Assembly (NCBI GenBank): GCA_011389885.1
Contig: JAABTK010000027.1
Coordinates: 1-49,774, forward strand
From: Gammaproteobacteria bacterium
GTDB lineage: Bacteria > Pseudomonadota > Gammaproteobacteria > Chromatiales > Chromatiaceae
Direction of reading: 5' to 3'
DNA: 49,774 nucleotides
The notes under the pieces are model-generated. The model did not search any database. It saw only the letters and a program-made list of their open reading frames with translations, and was not told the origin of the DNA. A program made the translations under genes and the position numbers. Below are positions 18,501 through 24,500 of this stretch, in pieces; within the stretch, counting starts at the first letter, position 1; every line of letters starts with the position of its first letter.

Positions 18501-18793
18501 CGCGAGGGGTCGTCGCCGATCACCCGGTTCACCGCCAGTGACGAGGCGTCGGGTTGCACGAAGCGGGTGGTCTCGCTCGCCTCGATGGAGAAGCTGCGCC
18601 AGTCGATGATGGCGGTCTGGCTCTGCTGGCGCACCGCCAGGGTGTCGCCCTGCTGGCGGATCGTAGCTTGGCCGTGGATCACCTGTCCGCCCGTGGGGTT
18701 GGCGATCACCAGCCCGGGGACGGACGCGAGGGTGAACAGAAGCCCCATGCCGGGGGCGCGACACTTGCGAACAACGAGACGGAGGCGGCACAT
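8495..18793 (-). CDS. Giant TpsA exoprotein with FG-GAP and MBG repeats and a C-terminal CHAT protease domain
   Basis: A 3432-residue two-partner secretion substrate. Order of parts: signal peptide (1-31, ending LVIA); filamentous-hemagglutinin TPS domain (about 32-165, with NQNGVHIGPSG); beta-helical region to about 600; 12 FG-GAP-like repeats of about 72 residues (about 620-1465); a second hemagglutinin-like stretch; a long array of MBG/YDG domains (about 1716-2950, nine containing KTYDG..YSGG plus variants); a proline-rich linker of PIEP units (about 2961-2987); a linker; and a CHAT caspase-like domain (about 3090-3432). The catalytic pair is visible: His3297 in HLATHAQF and Cys3343 in SISACQSALGDEGAAL. 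The domain ends with YWAPFLLIGNWM. The ATG start has AAGGCT upstream. Export through the neighbouring TpsB is well supported by family; the protease's target and location are unknown. Confidence 0.93.
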   Translation of the reverse strand: MCRLRLVVRKCRAPGMGLLFTLASVPGLVIANPTGGQVIHGQATIRQQGDTLAVRQQSQTAIIDWRSFSIEASETTRFVQPDASSLAVNRVIGDDPSRIFGDLRANGRLMLLNQNGVHIGPSGRVDVAGLVVSTQDLSNERIRDGDFTFDAPTKPDARILNEGLISAKAGGLAALVSPNVVNHGVIRARQGTVSIGAGQRPTLDFYGDGLIQFETGDAGAAAPAAEPDPETGITPPTTLIDHSGSIQADGGVVQITARAAAEVVDRAINLDGRVQAQSLAQSGGRILLDAGHSEVRVNGALDVSAKSPTPLGERPGVTDPAPNQAPQPGAIRIQGERIFADGELNASGIDGGSIQIGATGWASAGGELNASGLRNGGAIDIQAEGISLAGTLEARGDLDRNAEGRGGAIEINSSVTTAYNTARLDASGAEGGRITHTAAQQITTSGHYAARGESGAGGEIALSASATKLLSPTLDASGETDGGSIRLGGARREPEANPNPEAIPTETAESRNGNAQTLVATDATVLDASSRGTQGDGGEVRLWSDQQTIFLGSVDVTPGMQSGQGGFVELSSAGELTWSGGQLEIGAGGELLIDPKDIEIVDLLSGGYSQYGLILGYNYPGSPIAAVGFDDYDDFGYSVSLDGANLTVGAPGDDGPGDALTNSGAVHLFTFADTSFTGGQLAATLGAGYTGGNNLDLSAQLGSLDRFGTSVSLDGLNLAAGAPYHNGFGNALSDSGAVHLFTFADTSFTGGQIKATLGAGYAGGNNLDLSAQLDPSDGFGSSVSLDGANLAVGAPYDDGFDNTLGISGAVHLFTFDPDFTNGSLAATLGAGYTGGNNIDLSAQLNMVDYFGRSVSLDGANLAVGASGDDGASDLFHTTGAVHLFTFADTVFTGGQIKATLGAGYAGVNDIDLSAQLDAAGDAFGFSVGLDGLNLAVGSVYDDGAGNALIDVGAVHLFTFADTDFTGGQIKATLGAGYTGGNNLDLSAQLDAYDWFGASVSLDGANLAVGAYGDDGAGNALTELGAVHLFSFTDTVFGGGQLEATLGADYTGGKNLDLSTRLDADDWFGSSVSLDGANLAVGSVYDAGFGDSLTDAGAVHLFTFADTSFTGGQLAATLGAGYTGGNNLDLSAQLDASDEFGRSVSLDGLNLAVGVPDDKGFGNLLNASGAVHLFTFADTNFTGGQIKATLGAGYNGGNNLDLSAQLNVGDWFGSSVSLDGPNLAVGGPGDDGLGNSLAVSGAVHLFTFADTSLTGGQLAATLGAGYTGGNNLDLSAQLEWNDQFGTSVSLDGLNLAAGSLYDYGFGNTLTESGAVRLFTFADTSFTGGQLAGTLGAGYTGGNNLDLSAQLDAYDEFGSSVSLDGLNLAVGARYDDGPGNSLDYSGAVHLFTFADTDFTGGQIKATLGAGYTGGNNLDLAAQLDAGDLFGVSVSLDGPNLAVGAMHDDGFGNSLTDSGAVYLFDLSNPAPTLGDWTFANTASGQIPAAEITALLNLGTAVTLQASNDLTLSTDLIANNPSGNGGALTLQAGRSMLLNGNLTTDNGALTLVANETLAAGVQDAFRDLGAAVFTMGAGTAIDAGTGSVSITLADGAGKTYSESGDITLQGITGGDLLVSNNGINPASNLVLNGPLSVTGAGDSLVLASKGDFINNSGAAALNPGAGRFVVYSTDPASNTLGGLTGEPWYNAGYPTDPPASIPAGTTPETGRFVYAIAPILTITADDQLKTYAAPNPALTHTVTGLLAGDAPAGALSGAPALSTLADATSPVGFYAITTALGDLASPYNYGFVLADGTLTIDPAALTVTALDDAKTYDGLAYSGGAGVTYAGFVNSETETVLGGALTYGGSAQGATDTGGYLITPGGLTAANYTIGFVDGVLAIDPAALSVTALDDAKTYDGLAYSGGNGVTYAGFVNSETEAALGGALTYGGSAQGATNAGGYLITPGGLSSGNYLISFADGALTIDQAPLAVSAADAVRLYGEPNSAIALSYTGFQNAEDASVLDVPPNTDTAADAASPVGSYALSISGGSDNNYYFATYADGTLTIDPAPLTVTALDAAKTYDGLAYSGGNGVSYTGFVNSETEAVLGGTLGYGGTAQGATNAGGYLITPQGLTASNYTIGFVDGTLTIDPAPLSVTALNDAKTYDGLAYSGGAGVTYAGFVNSETDAALGGALSYGGSAQGATNVGGYLITPAGLTSTNYTISFANGALTIDPAPLTITAVADGKTYDGLAYSGGNGVNYTGFVSGETDAVLGGTLTYSGDSQGAVDAGSYTITPAGFSSSNYTISFVDGALTIAQAPLSVSAADATRLYGEPNSAIVLSYTGFQNGEDAGVLDVPPVTDTLADQTSPVGDYALTISGGSDNNYFFNSYTDGTLTIDPAALTIDALNDAKTYDGQPYSGGPGVTYSGFVNGESNTVLGGTLAYSGTAQGAIDAGGYLITPEGLTATNYVITFTDGALTIDPAALTVTAQADAKTYDGLGYSGGNGVTYTGFAGSDSETDLGGSLSYGGDSQGATDAGSYLITAAGLTSANYDIRFAGGALSITPAPLTVSTSDVVKTYDGTTAAAGTPAVTSGTLYGTDNLSGGTFAFTGPNAGTGKTVTVSAVTVNDGNGGANYSLTLVDNTNSTINPRDIALEADPIAKGYGSPDPALSVSIAGGSLGGSDILADVIGALSREPGEDVGVYDVYLGSGAKTGNYSITYTVDNNAFSIDPAALSIALAADAVSKIYGEADPALSVSITGGALEGGDTLDEVIGTLSRESGEDVGAYDVYLGSGAKTGNYSVSYTVDNNAFTIDPAALTVTALDDQKTYDGLAYSGGNGVAYSGFVNGETEAVLGGTLTYAGSSQGALDAGDYRITPTGVTASNYNVTFADGTLTIEPAPLTVTALDDAKTYDGLAYSGGAGVTYAGFVNSETETVLGGALTYAGASQGAVDAGSYAITPAGLNATNYDISFFDGVLTVDTAQPPIEPAPPIEPEPPIEPAPPREPPGESMIDFTPEEDLMDLPATPHDQRAAGDSELMTFDSSEGIPAGTTESPFQAADAEPLQQAQSVLEQADVGAAPLGVQNETQQAQVLLDQYGLDQIEGYFGESLLPSDDKPFDPKQLDGHTAILYPLLLEDRITLTLLSAQGTFRVDVPVNRAELGEVIASYREQLQIRQNNRYLYSARQLYDWLIRPLEGQLAAWAIDTLAVAPQGPLRTVPLAALNDGERFLIERYALAVTPSLKLYPPRAADWGLRRVLAAGISESVQGFTPLPHVPQELSQVADLSGGVVLLDREYGLSDLKRVLENGAFEAVHLATHAQFTGNPKENFLLTYDTKLSLDLLEELIGAHRDSGKTLELLSISACQSALGDEGAALGLAGTAVKVGARAALGTLWFVDDAATAQAMTRFYEELFNNLAENKAKALQTAQKAMLKDARFQHPLYWAPFLLIGNWM
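9925..13650 (-). repeat. MBG-domain repeat array inside the exoprotein gene
   Basis: About 15 immunoglobulin-like MBG/YDG units in tandem. The dominant unit is 83 residues (249 bp), recognised by TALDDAKTYDGLAYSGG and ending TLTIDPA. Nine copies have this form; others are the RLYGEPNSAI, KTYDGTTAAAG and YGEADPALSVSI variants. A 92-bp stretch at 10041-10132 is identical to 13278-13369, showing recent copying or gene conversion within the array. Such units form extended stalks in surface adhesins. Confidence 0.9.
14390..16935 (-). repeat. FG-GAP-like repeat array (12 units of about 216 bp)
   Basis: Twelve tandem units of about 72 residues, each reading FGxSVSLDGxNLAVGAxxDD, a gap, then SGAVHLFTFADTxFTGGQ and LGAGYTGGNNLDLSAQLD. 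FG-GAP units fold as blades of integrin-alpha-type beta-propellers, usually seven per propeller. Twelve would exceed one propeller. Copies differ mainly at the loop residues between the DD and SGAVHLF motifs. Confidence 0.9.
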
Positions 18794-19085
18794 TGCGCAA
18801 TAGCCTTAAATGGTTGATTAACCGATATTTTATCCGGCAGCCAGTCCTTTGTCCCTTAGACTCTTAGTGCTCCATGGCGATTTTTCCGGTGGATCATGTT
18901 AGATCATAGCAAGTTACGCGGGGGTTTATCGTAGGAATTTCCCGAAATCCCGGTTGATTTGAATGGCGGCCCCCTCGGCCCGCCTGGTTTGATGCTCCGG
19001 GGCGGCGCCCTCCCCTTTTTGTGATTGGTAGTTGGGCCTGCGCCGATTGTCTGGCAAACTAAGGAAAAATTTTACAGAGAAACGA
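18794..19085. promoter_or_regulatory. Divergent promoter region between the exoprotein and cyclase genes
   Basis: A 292-bp gene-free interval between two diverging genes, so both promoters must lie here. I see no confident -35/-10 pair. Candidate operator-like features are an imperfect palindrome, GGAATTTC-CC-GAAATCCC (18934-18951), and a direct repeat of GATCAT (18892-18897 and 18902-18907). Both are short and may be chance. Confidence 0.35.
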
Positions 19086-21155
19086 ATGTCAACACCCCAA
19101 AAGGCCAAAGGACTGCTTTTACGCTTCCGAACTTTGCGGTTTGAGTCGTTGCTGTTGTGTATCGGCTTCGGTTTTTTGGTATTTGCACTGACCCTGGGTC
19201 TGCGCCACTGGGGGGCCTTTGAGGCGCTTGAGCTGACGGTGTACGACCGGCTGTTGCAGTTGGAGCTGGAACCGAGGTCGAACGATTCGGTGGTGCTGAT
19301 TAACGAGACCGAGGCGGATTTGCAGCGCTTCGGGCACCCGCTGCCGGATACGGTGCTGGCCGCGGCGGTGCAACGGATGCTGGATGCCGGGGCCGCGGCG
19401 GTGGGCGTGGACAAGTATCGCGACATCCCCGTGCCGCTGCCCGAGGGCTGCACCGCGGTTTGGGCGGATTTGATGGCGGAGCGCTGCAAGACCGCGGGCC
19501 GTCACGAGTTGGACACCTTGTTGCGGCAGAATCCGAACGTAATCTGGATCCGGCTGTTCGGCGGCCAGGGCGCGACCCCGGTGCATGGCCCGGCGGTGCT
19601 CTATACCTTTCCCGAGGGCGCGGCGCAGTTGGGGCTTAACGACAGTACGGTGGACCCGGACGGCGTGCTGCGCCGCGGATTGCTGTATATGGATATTCCG
19701 CCTTCTTGCCTTGATGAGGGGGTGGCGCTGGCGGACTGTCCGGAGCAGCGGGTGGATCCGGGCGATTTCGGATATTCGCTGGGTTTGATGCTGGCGATGG
19801 TGAAGTCGGGAGCGCCGCTGGGGTTCGATGAACAGAACCGCGCCGTGTTCGGATCCACGGTGATTCCCCCGCTGGACTCCGCCGACGGCGCTTATCGCAC
19901 CATCGACGATGGCGGCTACCAGTTCATGCTCGGCTTCCCCGGATGGGAGACGGGCTTTGTCAACTACACCCTCGGGCAGTTGTTAGACGGCGAGGTTCCG
20001 GCCGCCGCGCTGCGCGACAAGGTGGTCATTTTGGGGGCCACGGCGCGCAGCCTGAAGGACGAAATCGAGTTTCCGTTTCCGCCGCAGGAGAAGGGCAAGA
20101 CCTTTCACTACGGCGTGATGGTGCATGCCTTTATCGCGGCCGAGTTGCTGGCCTTCGCGGCGGGCGATGGCCGGCCGCTGGGGTTTCTCGCCGAGCGCTA
20201 CGAAATCGCGGCCCTGGCCCTGTGGTCTCTGCTGGGTGCGCTGGGCGGGCTTTGGGTGCGCTCGGTGGTGCGCTTCGGGTTTTTCGTGGCGACGGGCTGG
20301 GTGGTGATTTTCGGGGGCGCCTATGTGGCTTTGCTGAATGACCTGTGGGCGCCCAGCATAGCGCCGGCGTTGGCCTGGACCCTGTCGGCGGTGTTGAGCA
20401 GCGCGGTAATCTCGGGGCAGGAGCGGCGCGAGCGGAAGCAGCTGATGGGGATGTTTTCCCAGCATGTATCGAAGGATGTGGCGGAGGCCTTATGGCGCGA
20501 GCGCGACGCCTACATGGAGGGCGGACGCCCCAGCCCGCAGCGCCTGACCGCGACGGTGTTGTTCACCGACATCCGCGGCTTCACCGCGGTGTCCGAGTCC
20601 ATGTCGGCGACGGAGTTGATGGGTTGGCTGAACGAGTATATGGACAGCATGGCACGGACGGTGCTAGACAACCGGGGCATTATCAATAAATATATCGGCG
20701 ACGCGATTATGGCGGTTTACGGCGTACCCACGCCGCGGCGGACCGAGGCCGAGATTGCCGAGGACGCGCGCAATGCAGTCAACACGGCGCTGGCGATGGA
20801 GGCGGAATTGCGCCAGGTGAATGCCCGCAACCGCGAGCGCGGACTGCCCAAGATCGCCATTCGGGCGGGCATTTTCACCGGCCCGTTGGTCGCCGGAAGC
20901 CTTGGCAGCGCGGAGCGAATGGAGTATACCGTAATCGGGGACACGGTAAACACCGCCTCCCGCCTGGAGAGCTTAAAGGGCGGCAGAGGCGAGTTCAGTC
21001 TAACCGAAACGGACTGCCGGATCCTGATCAGCGAGCCCACATACGCGCTATTGGGCGAGGGCTTCGAGGTGCGTCGGGCGGGGGCGATTTCGGTTCAGGG
21101 GAAAGCGGCGCCCATGGCGCTGTACCAGGTGCTGCCGCAGGAGAATAAGCGATAA
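19086..21155 (+). CDS. CHASE2 sensor-class III adenylate/guanylate cyclase
   Basis: A 689-residue membrane cyclase. One N-terminal transmembrane segment (about 20-40) leads into a periplasmic CHASE2 domain (about 45-330, with VYDRLLQLE and DKVVILGATARSLKDE). Three hydrophobic helices follow, then the class III catalytic domain. Metal-binding Asp495 (FTDIRGFT) and Asp539 (GDAIMAVYG), Lys535 (NKYIGD), Asp619 (VIGDTVN), Asn622 and Arg626 are all present. It should therefore be active, and the Lys/Asp pair favours ATP, that is cAMP. The ATG start gives MSTPQKAKG; an earlier TTG in frame is less likely. It diverges from the exoprotein gene and precedes the DUF928-like gene. The signal sensed by CHASE2 domains is generally unknown. 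Confidence 0.93.
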   Translation: MSTPQKAKGLLLRFRTLRFESLLLCIGFGFLVFALTLGLRHWGAFEALELTVYDRLLQLELEPRSNDSVVLINETEADLQRFGHPLPDTVLAAAVQRMLDAGAAAVGVDKYRDIPVPLPEGCTAVWADLMAERCKTAGRHELDTLLRQNPNVIWIRLFGGQGATPVHGPAVLYTFPEGAAQLGLNDSTVDPDGVLRRGLLYMDIPPSCLDEGVALADCPEQRVDPGDFGYSLGLMLAMVKSGAPLGFDEQNRAVFGSTVIPPLDSADGAYRTIDDGGYQFMLGFPGWETGFVNYTLGQLLDGEVPAAALRDKVVILGATARSLKDEIEFPFPPQEKGKTFHYGVMVHAFIAAELLAFAAGDGRPLGFLAERYEIAALALWSLLGALGGLWVRSVVRFGFFVATGWVVIFGGAYVALLNDLWAPSIAPALAWTLSAVLSSAVISGQERRERKQLMGMFSQHVSKDVAEALWRERDAYMEGGRPSPQRLTATVLFTDIRGFTAVSESMSATELMGWLNEYMDSMARTVLDNRGIINKYIGDAIMAVYGVPTPRRTEAEIAEDARNAVNTALAMEAELRQVNARNRERGLPKIAIRAGIFTGPLVAGSLGSAERMEYTVIGDTVNTASRLESLKGGRGEFSLTETDCRILISEPTYALLGEGFEVRRAGAISVQGKAAPMALYQVLPQENKR

Positions 21156-21262
21156 AAGGAGAATAAGCGATAAAGAGCAGTTCTGGAGAAACGGGAGAGG
21201 GGAAAACAGTGCCTATCGACTTCAATAGGCGTTTTTAAGGCGTTTACGCGAGGAATACCGTT

Positions 21263-22006
21263 ATGCTCAAACATCAAAGTCTTATCCAGGGCCTGTTCTT
21301 TTCCGTACTGTTGCTCGGGCTGCCTGCGGCGGCAACGGCGACGGATTCTGAATCGGACACGGGCCAGGATTCCTCTGCGGCCTCAGCGGACCCCCGGCTG
21401 GCCGCCGGTCGCGGTCTTTTGTACCGGCCGCCGAGCCGCGGTGCGCCGCTTTCCCGGGTGGGCAGCGGCAGCCGCGGCCACGGCGATCAGCTACCGGTGA
21501 TCAATGTGCTGGCGCCGGATCATGCGGCGTTTTCCAGCACCCCGCAACCCAAGCTCTACTGGTTTATCTCCGAGCCGCATCCGGCGGATATCGAGATAAC
21601 CATTAGTCGCGACGACGTCATCGAGCCGGTGCTGGAGGTGAACCTGGGGCCGGCCAAGAAAGGCGGGGTTCATAGCCTGAGTCTGGCGGATTACGACATC
21701 AGCCTGGAGCCGGGCAAGACCTACCGCTGGTATGTGGCGCTGATCGTGGATCCGAAGGCGCGCTCGCAAGACCACGGCATGGGCAGCGCCCTGATTATCG
21801 ATCCCACCGCAGAGGTCCCCCAAGGCGCAACGCCCTTGGAACAGGGCATCGCGCTGGCCGAGAGCGGGCTTTGGCATGACGCGATCGAGACCTTGAGCCA
21901 AGGCATCCGCCAGCAACCCGGCGATTCCGCCCTGCACGAAGCCCGCGCCGCCCTGCTAGAACAGGTGGGACTGCAAACCGCGGCCGCATACGACCGACGG
22001 ATGTGA
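21263..22006 (+). CDS. DUF928-like secreted protein
   Basis: A 247-residue protein with a signal peptide (hydrophobic FFSVLLLGLPAAATA). It then carries the DUF928 pattern: YRPPSRGAPLSRVGSGSRG, a lone core with LAPDHAAFSSTPQPKLYWF, and LEPGKTYRWYVALIVDPKAR. The C-terminal 60 residues (QGIALAESGLWHDAIETLSQ, QQPGDSALHEARAALLEQVG) look like one TPR-type helical pair. GAGG precedes the ATG. It lies 107 bp after the cyclase gene on the same strand, probably one operon. The family function is unknown. From memory, DUF928 genes sit near CHAT, CHASE2 and hemagglutinin-type genes in cyanobacteria, which would fit; this needs a neighbourhood search. Confidence 0.8.
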   Translation: MLKHQSLIQGLFFSVLLLGLPAAATATDSESDTGQDSSAASADPRLAAGRGLLYRPPSRGAPLSRVGSGSRGHGDQLPVINVLAPDHAAFSSTPQPKLYWFISEPHPADIEITISRDDVIEPVLEVNLGPAKKGGVHSLSLADYDISLEPGKTYRWYVALIVDPKARSQDHGMGSALIIDPTAEVPQGATPLEQGIALAESGLWHDAIETLSQGIRQQPGDSALHEARAALLEQVGLQTAAAYDRRM

Positions 22007-22023
22007 AGTTGGCAGTTCAGGAT

Positions 22024-22177
22024 TGAGGACTGAGGGCTGAGGGCTGAGGCCCGAGGCCCGAGGACTCACCACTCACCATTCACCATTCACCATTCACCAT
22101 TCACCATTCACCATTCACCATTCACCATTCACCATTCACCATTCACCATTCACCACTCGCCATTCGCCATTCACCAC
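22024..22177. repeat. Heptanucleotide tandem array (TGAGGGC/TCACCAT type)
   Basis: Twenty-two 7-bp units in continuous register: TGAGGAC, TGAGGGC twice, TGAGGCC, CGAGGCC, CGAGGAC, TCACCAC, then eleven TCACCAT, and degenerate TCACCAC/TCGCCAT units. Like the array at 6484-6623, it lies between convergent genes. The TGAGGGC unit is shared by both arrays, and the register is kept through the change of unit. Confidence 0.95.
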
Positions 22178-22198
22178 TGAAAACTTGCTCGTCCCCAG

Positions 22199-22228
22199 GC
22201 CCCGGCGGGGCAGTTTGAGCGCCGGGGC
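22199..22228. terminator. Possible bidirectional hairpin between convergent genes
   Basis: A perfect 9-bp inverted repeat, GCCCCGGCG (22199-22207) and CGCCGGGGC (22220-22228), with a 12-base loop. It sits just beyond the stop codon of the HD-GYP gene. No clean T-run follows on either strand, so intrinsic termination is only possible. Confidence 0.35.
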
Positions 22229-22238
22229 TGTGGTTGGC

Positions 22239-23870
22239 TCACTTCGGCTTGGCGGCGAAGCCTGGTATTTGGGTTTCGTCTACCGCATCCACTTGGGCGG
22301 CGTCTAGGAAGCGCTGGGCGTAGTCTGCGTATACGCGTTCGCGCACGAAGATGTCGAACAGGTCGGGGTCGATGTGGCCGTCTTGCTTCATCAAGCCCAG
22401 GATCCGCAGCGCCTCGGACAGGGGCTTGCCTTGCTTGTAGGGGCGGTCCTTGGCGGTCAGGGCCTCGAAGATATCGGCGATGGCCATTACCCGCGCCTGC
22501 ACCGACATTTGCTCGCCCCGCAGGCCGTTGGGATAGCCCTTGCCGTCCATGCGCTCGTGATGGCCGCCGGCATATTCCGGCACGTTCTTCAAATGCTTGG
22601 GAAAGGGCAACGCTTCCAGCATCTTAATGGTGGCCACGATATGGTGGTTGATAATCCGGCGCTCCTCCGGGGTCAGCGTTCCCTTGCTAATGGTCAGGTT
22701 ATACACCTCCTCATCGTCCAGCAGACCCCGCGGGCGGCCCTGGAACTCCCAGCCACGCTCCCCCACTAGATGCACTCGGCACTGGTCGCCCTCGTTCATG
22801 AACTCGCTGCCGGTGTTGCATTGGTGCAAAAAGCGGCGGTCCGCTTCCAGCTGCTCCAGCTCCCGCAGATAGGCCTCGTCCAAGGCCTCGTCGTCCGGCT
22901 TTTCGCCGCGCTCCAGCGCCGCCATGCGCCGCTCCAGTAACCGAATACGGGCATCCCGTTTCAACACCTCCAGGCGGGTGTCAACGAGCCCGATGCGGTC
23001 GTAAATCGTCTCCAGCTTGGAGGCCTTATCGACCACATACTCGGGCGTGGTGATTTTGCCGCAATCGTGCAACCAGCCCGCGATATGCAGCTCATAGCGA
23101 CCGAAATCCGTCATCTGAAACCCCGCCAGCGGCCCTGAGTCCTGGCGGTGGGCCGCCTCCGCCAACATCATGGTCAGCTCCGGCACCCGCCGGCAATGGC
23201 CGCCGGTATAGGGGGATTTTTCGTCAATCGCCGTCGCCACTAACTGTATCAAGGACTCCAACAGCGCCTTGAGGTCATTGATCAGGCGGCGATTGGTGAG
23301 GGCGATGGCCGCCTCCGAGGCCAGCGACTCGGCCAGCTTCAAGGCCTCATCGGAAAACGGCGCCACCGCCCCGGTCTCCGGGTCGGTGGCGTTGAGCAGT
23401 TGCAGCACCGCGATGATGTCGTGCTCGTGGTTGCGCATGGGCACGGTGAGGAACGATTGGCTGCGGTAGCCGGTCTTGGCGTCGAACAGCTTGGTGCCCG
23501 AAAAGTCGAAGCCGCTGGCGCAATAGGCGTCCGGGATATTCACCGTGGTGTCGTGCAACACCGCATAGGTCACCACCATGTGCTCGTTCGGGTTGCCGTC
23601 GTCGTCGAACAGGCTGATCGGCGCGAACGGGATCTCCTTGCCCGTGGTGCCGCCCAAGGCGATGCCCAGGGAGTCGGTGCGCATGATCTCCATCTTCACC
23701 GTGCCGTCTTCCCGCACCGAATACAGGGTGCCGCCGTCCGCCCCGGTCAGCTCCTTGGCCCCCACCAGGATGGTCTCTAGCAGGCGGGTGGTGTTCTGCT
23801 CCACCGACAACGCGATGCCGATGGCCGTAAGCCGCTCGATCCGCCTCAGATACTCTTCTTTACCGAACAT
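22239..23870 (-). CDS. GAF-HD-GYP cyclic-di-GMP phosphodiesterase
   Basis: A 543-residue cytosolic signalling enzyme. An N-terminal GAF domain spans about residues 20-185 (ERLTAIGIALSVEQNTTRLL opening). The HD-GYP domain follows: HCRRVPELT, the metal pair HDCGK (His268-Asp269), paired HH motifs and HHERMDGKGYP with GYP at 445-447. HD-GYP proteins hydrolyse c-di-GMP to GMP or pGpG. The HD and GYP motifs are about 177 residues apart, far more than usual. The excess is a charged, coiled-coil-like insertion (DARIRLLERRMAALERGEK and onward). The ATG start has GGAGGATC upstream. It converges on the secretion module and has no partner on its own strand. Confidence 0.92.
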   Translation of the reverse strand: MFGKEEYLRRIERLTAIGIALSVEQNTTRLLETILVGAKELTGADGGTLYSVREDGTVKMEIMRTDSLGIALGGTTGKEIPFAPISLFDDDGNPNEHMVVTYAVLHDTTVNIPDAYCASGFDFSGTKLFDAKTGYRSQSFLTVPMRNHEHDIIAVLQLLNATDPETGAVAPFSDEALKLAESLASEAAIALTNRRLINDLKALLESLIQLVATAIDEKSPYTGGHCRRVPELTMMLAEAAHRQDSGPLAGFQMTDFGRYELHIAGWLHDCGKITTPEYVVDKASKLETIYDRIGLVDTRLEVLKRDARIRLLERRMAALERGEKPDDEALDEAYLRELEQLEADRRFLHQCNTGSEFMNEGDQCRVHLVGERGWEFQGRPRGLLDDEEVYNLTISKGTLTPEERRIINHHIVATIKMLEALPFPKHLKNVPEYAGGHHERMDGKGYPNGLRGEQMSVQARVMAIADIFEALTAKDRPYKQGKPLSEALRILGLMKQDGHIDPDLFDIFVRERVYADYAQRFLDAAQVDAVDETQIPGFAAKPK

Positions 23871-24158
23871 TCAGCCGATCCTCCCGCAACAACTCCACCT
23901 AAGAGCATAGCAAAGATCGGCGCCCCCTGCGGCGCCTTGAGCCGCCGGCGCCGGGGCGGGAAAAAAATGGAAGGGATCAAGCGAATTGGGGTATTCTTGC
24001 AACCGATTGGCGGGAATACTCGGCCCTAGCGGGCCTGGCAATGCCCAATAATCGCCTGAGTTGCTAGAAATACCGCAAGACCTGGCGGCGCGCGCTGCGG
24101 GCCTTGCAAGGCCCGAGCACTGCGCCGAAACAAAATTTCTTATTGAGGACTCGAAAAC

Positions 24159-24500
24159 ATGAAAAACGCCATCCGCCTACCCGGCCTGGCCGCGGCCCTG
24201 GCCGCCCTCCTCGCCTTTGCCCCGCTGGCGAGCGCCGACGACCTGAATTTCATGCTCAGCAACGAAACCAGCTCGGAATTGACGGGCTTCTATGTCTCGC
24301 ACAGCGGCACCGACCAATGGGAAGAAAACCTGCTTGACGACGCCTACCTGGCCCCCGGCTATGAAATCGGCGTGGTGATCGCCGACGGGCGCAGCACCTG
24401 CGTCTACGACATCTCCGGCGAATTCGCCGATGGCAGCGAAGTCGAAGACTACGAACTGGATCTTTGCGAGCTGGGCGAGTACACCTTTTACGAGGAATAA
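24159..24500 (+). CDS. Small acidic secreted protein of unknown function
   Basis: A 113-residue protein with a clear signal peptide (MKNAIRLPG, hydrophobic run, cleavage after ASA). The mature part of about 87 residues is strongly acidic. It reads FMLSNETSSELTGFYVSHSG, TDQWEENLLDD, APGYEIGVVIADGRSTCVYD and LCELGEYTFYEE. Two cysteines (STCVYD, LDLCELG) could form one disulfide. The pattern NETS..LTGFYVS..GTDQWEENLL..G....V.IADGR..C.YD looks like a conserved small periplasmic family, but I cannot name a function. The ATG is preceded by TTGAGGACTCG. The gene is isolated: an HD-GYP gene diverges upstream and a large repeat region follows. Confidence 0.82.
   Translation: MKNAIRLPGLAAALAALLAFAPLASADDLNFMLSNETSSELTGFYVSHSGTDQWEENLLDDAYLAPGYEIGVVIADGRSTCVYDISGEFADGSEVEDYELDLCELGEYTFYEE

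Noticed and set aside
22073-22149. CRISPR or binding-site array
   Set aside because: It is a pure 7-bp tandem repeat without spacers.
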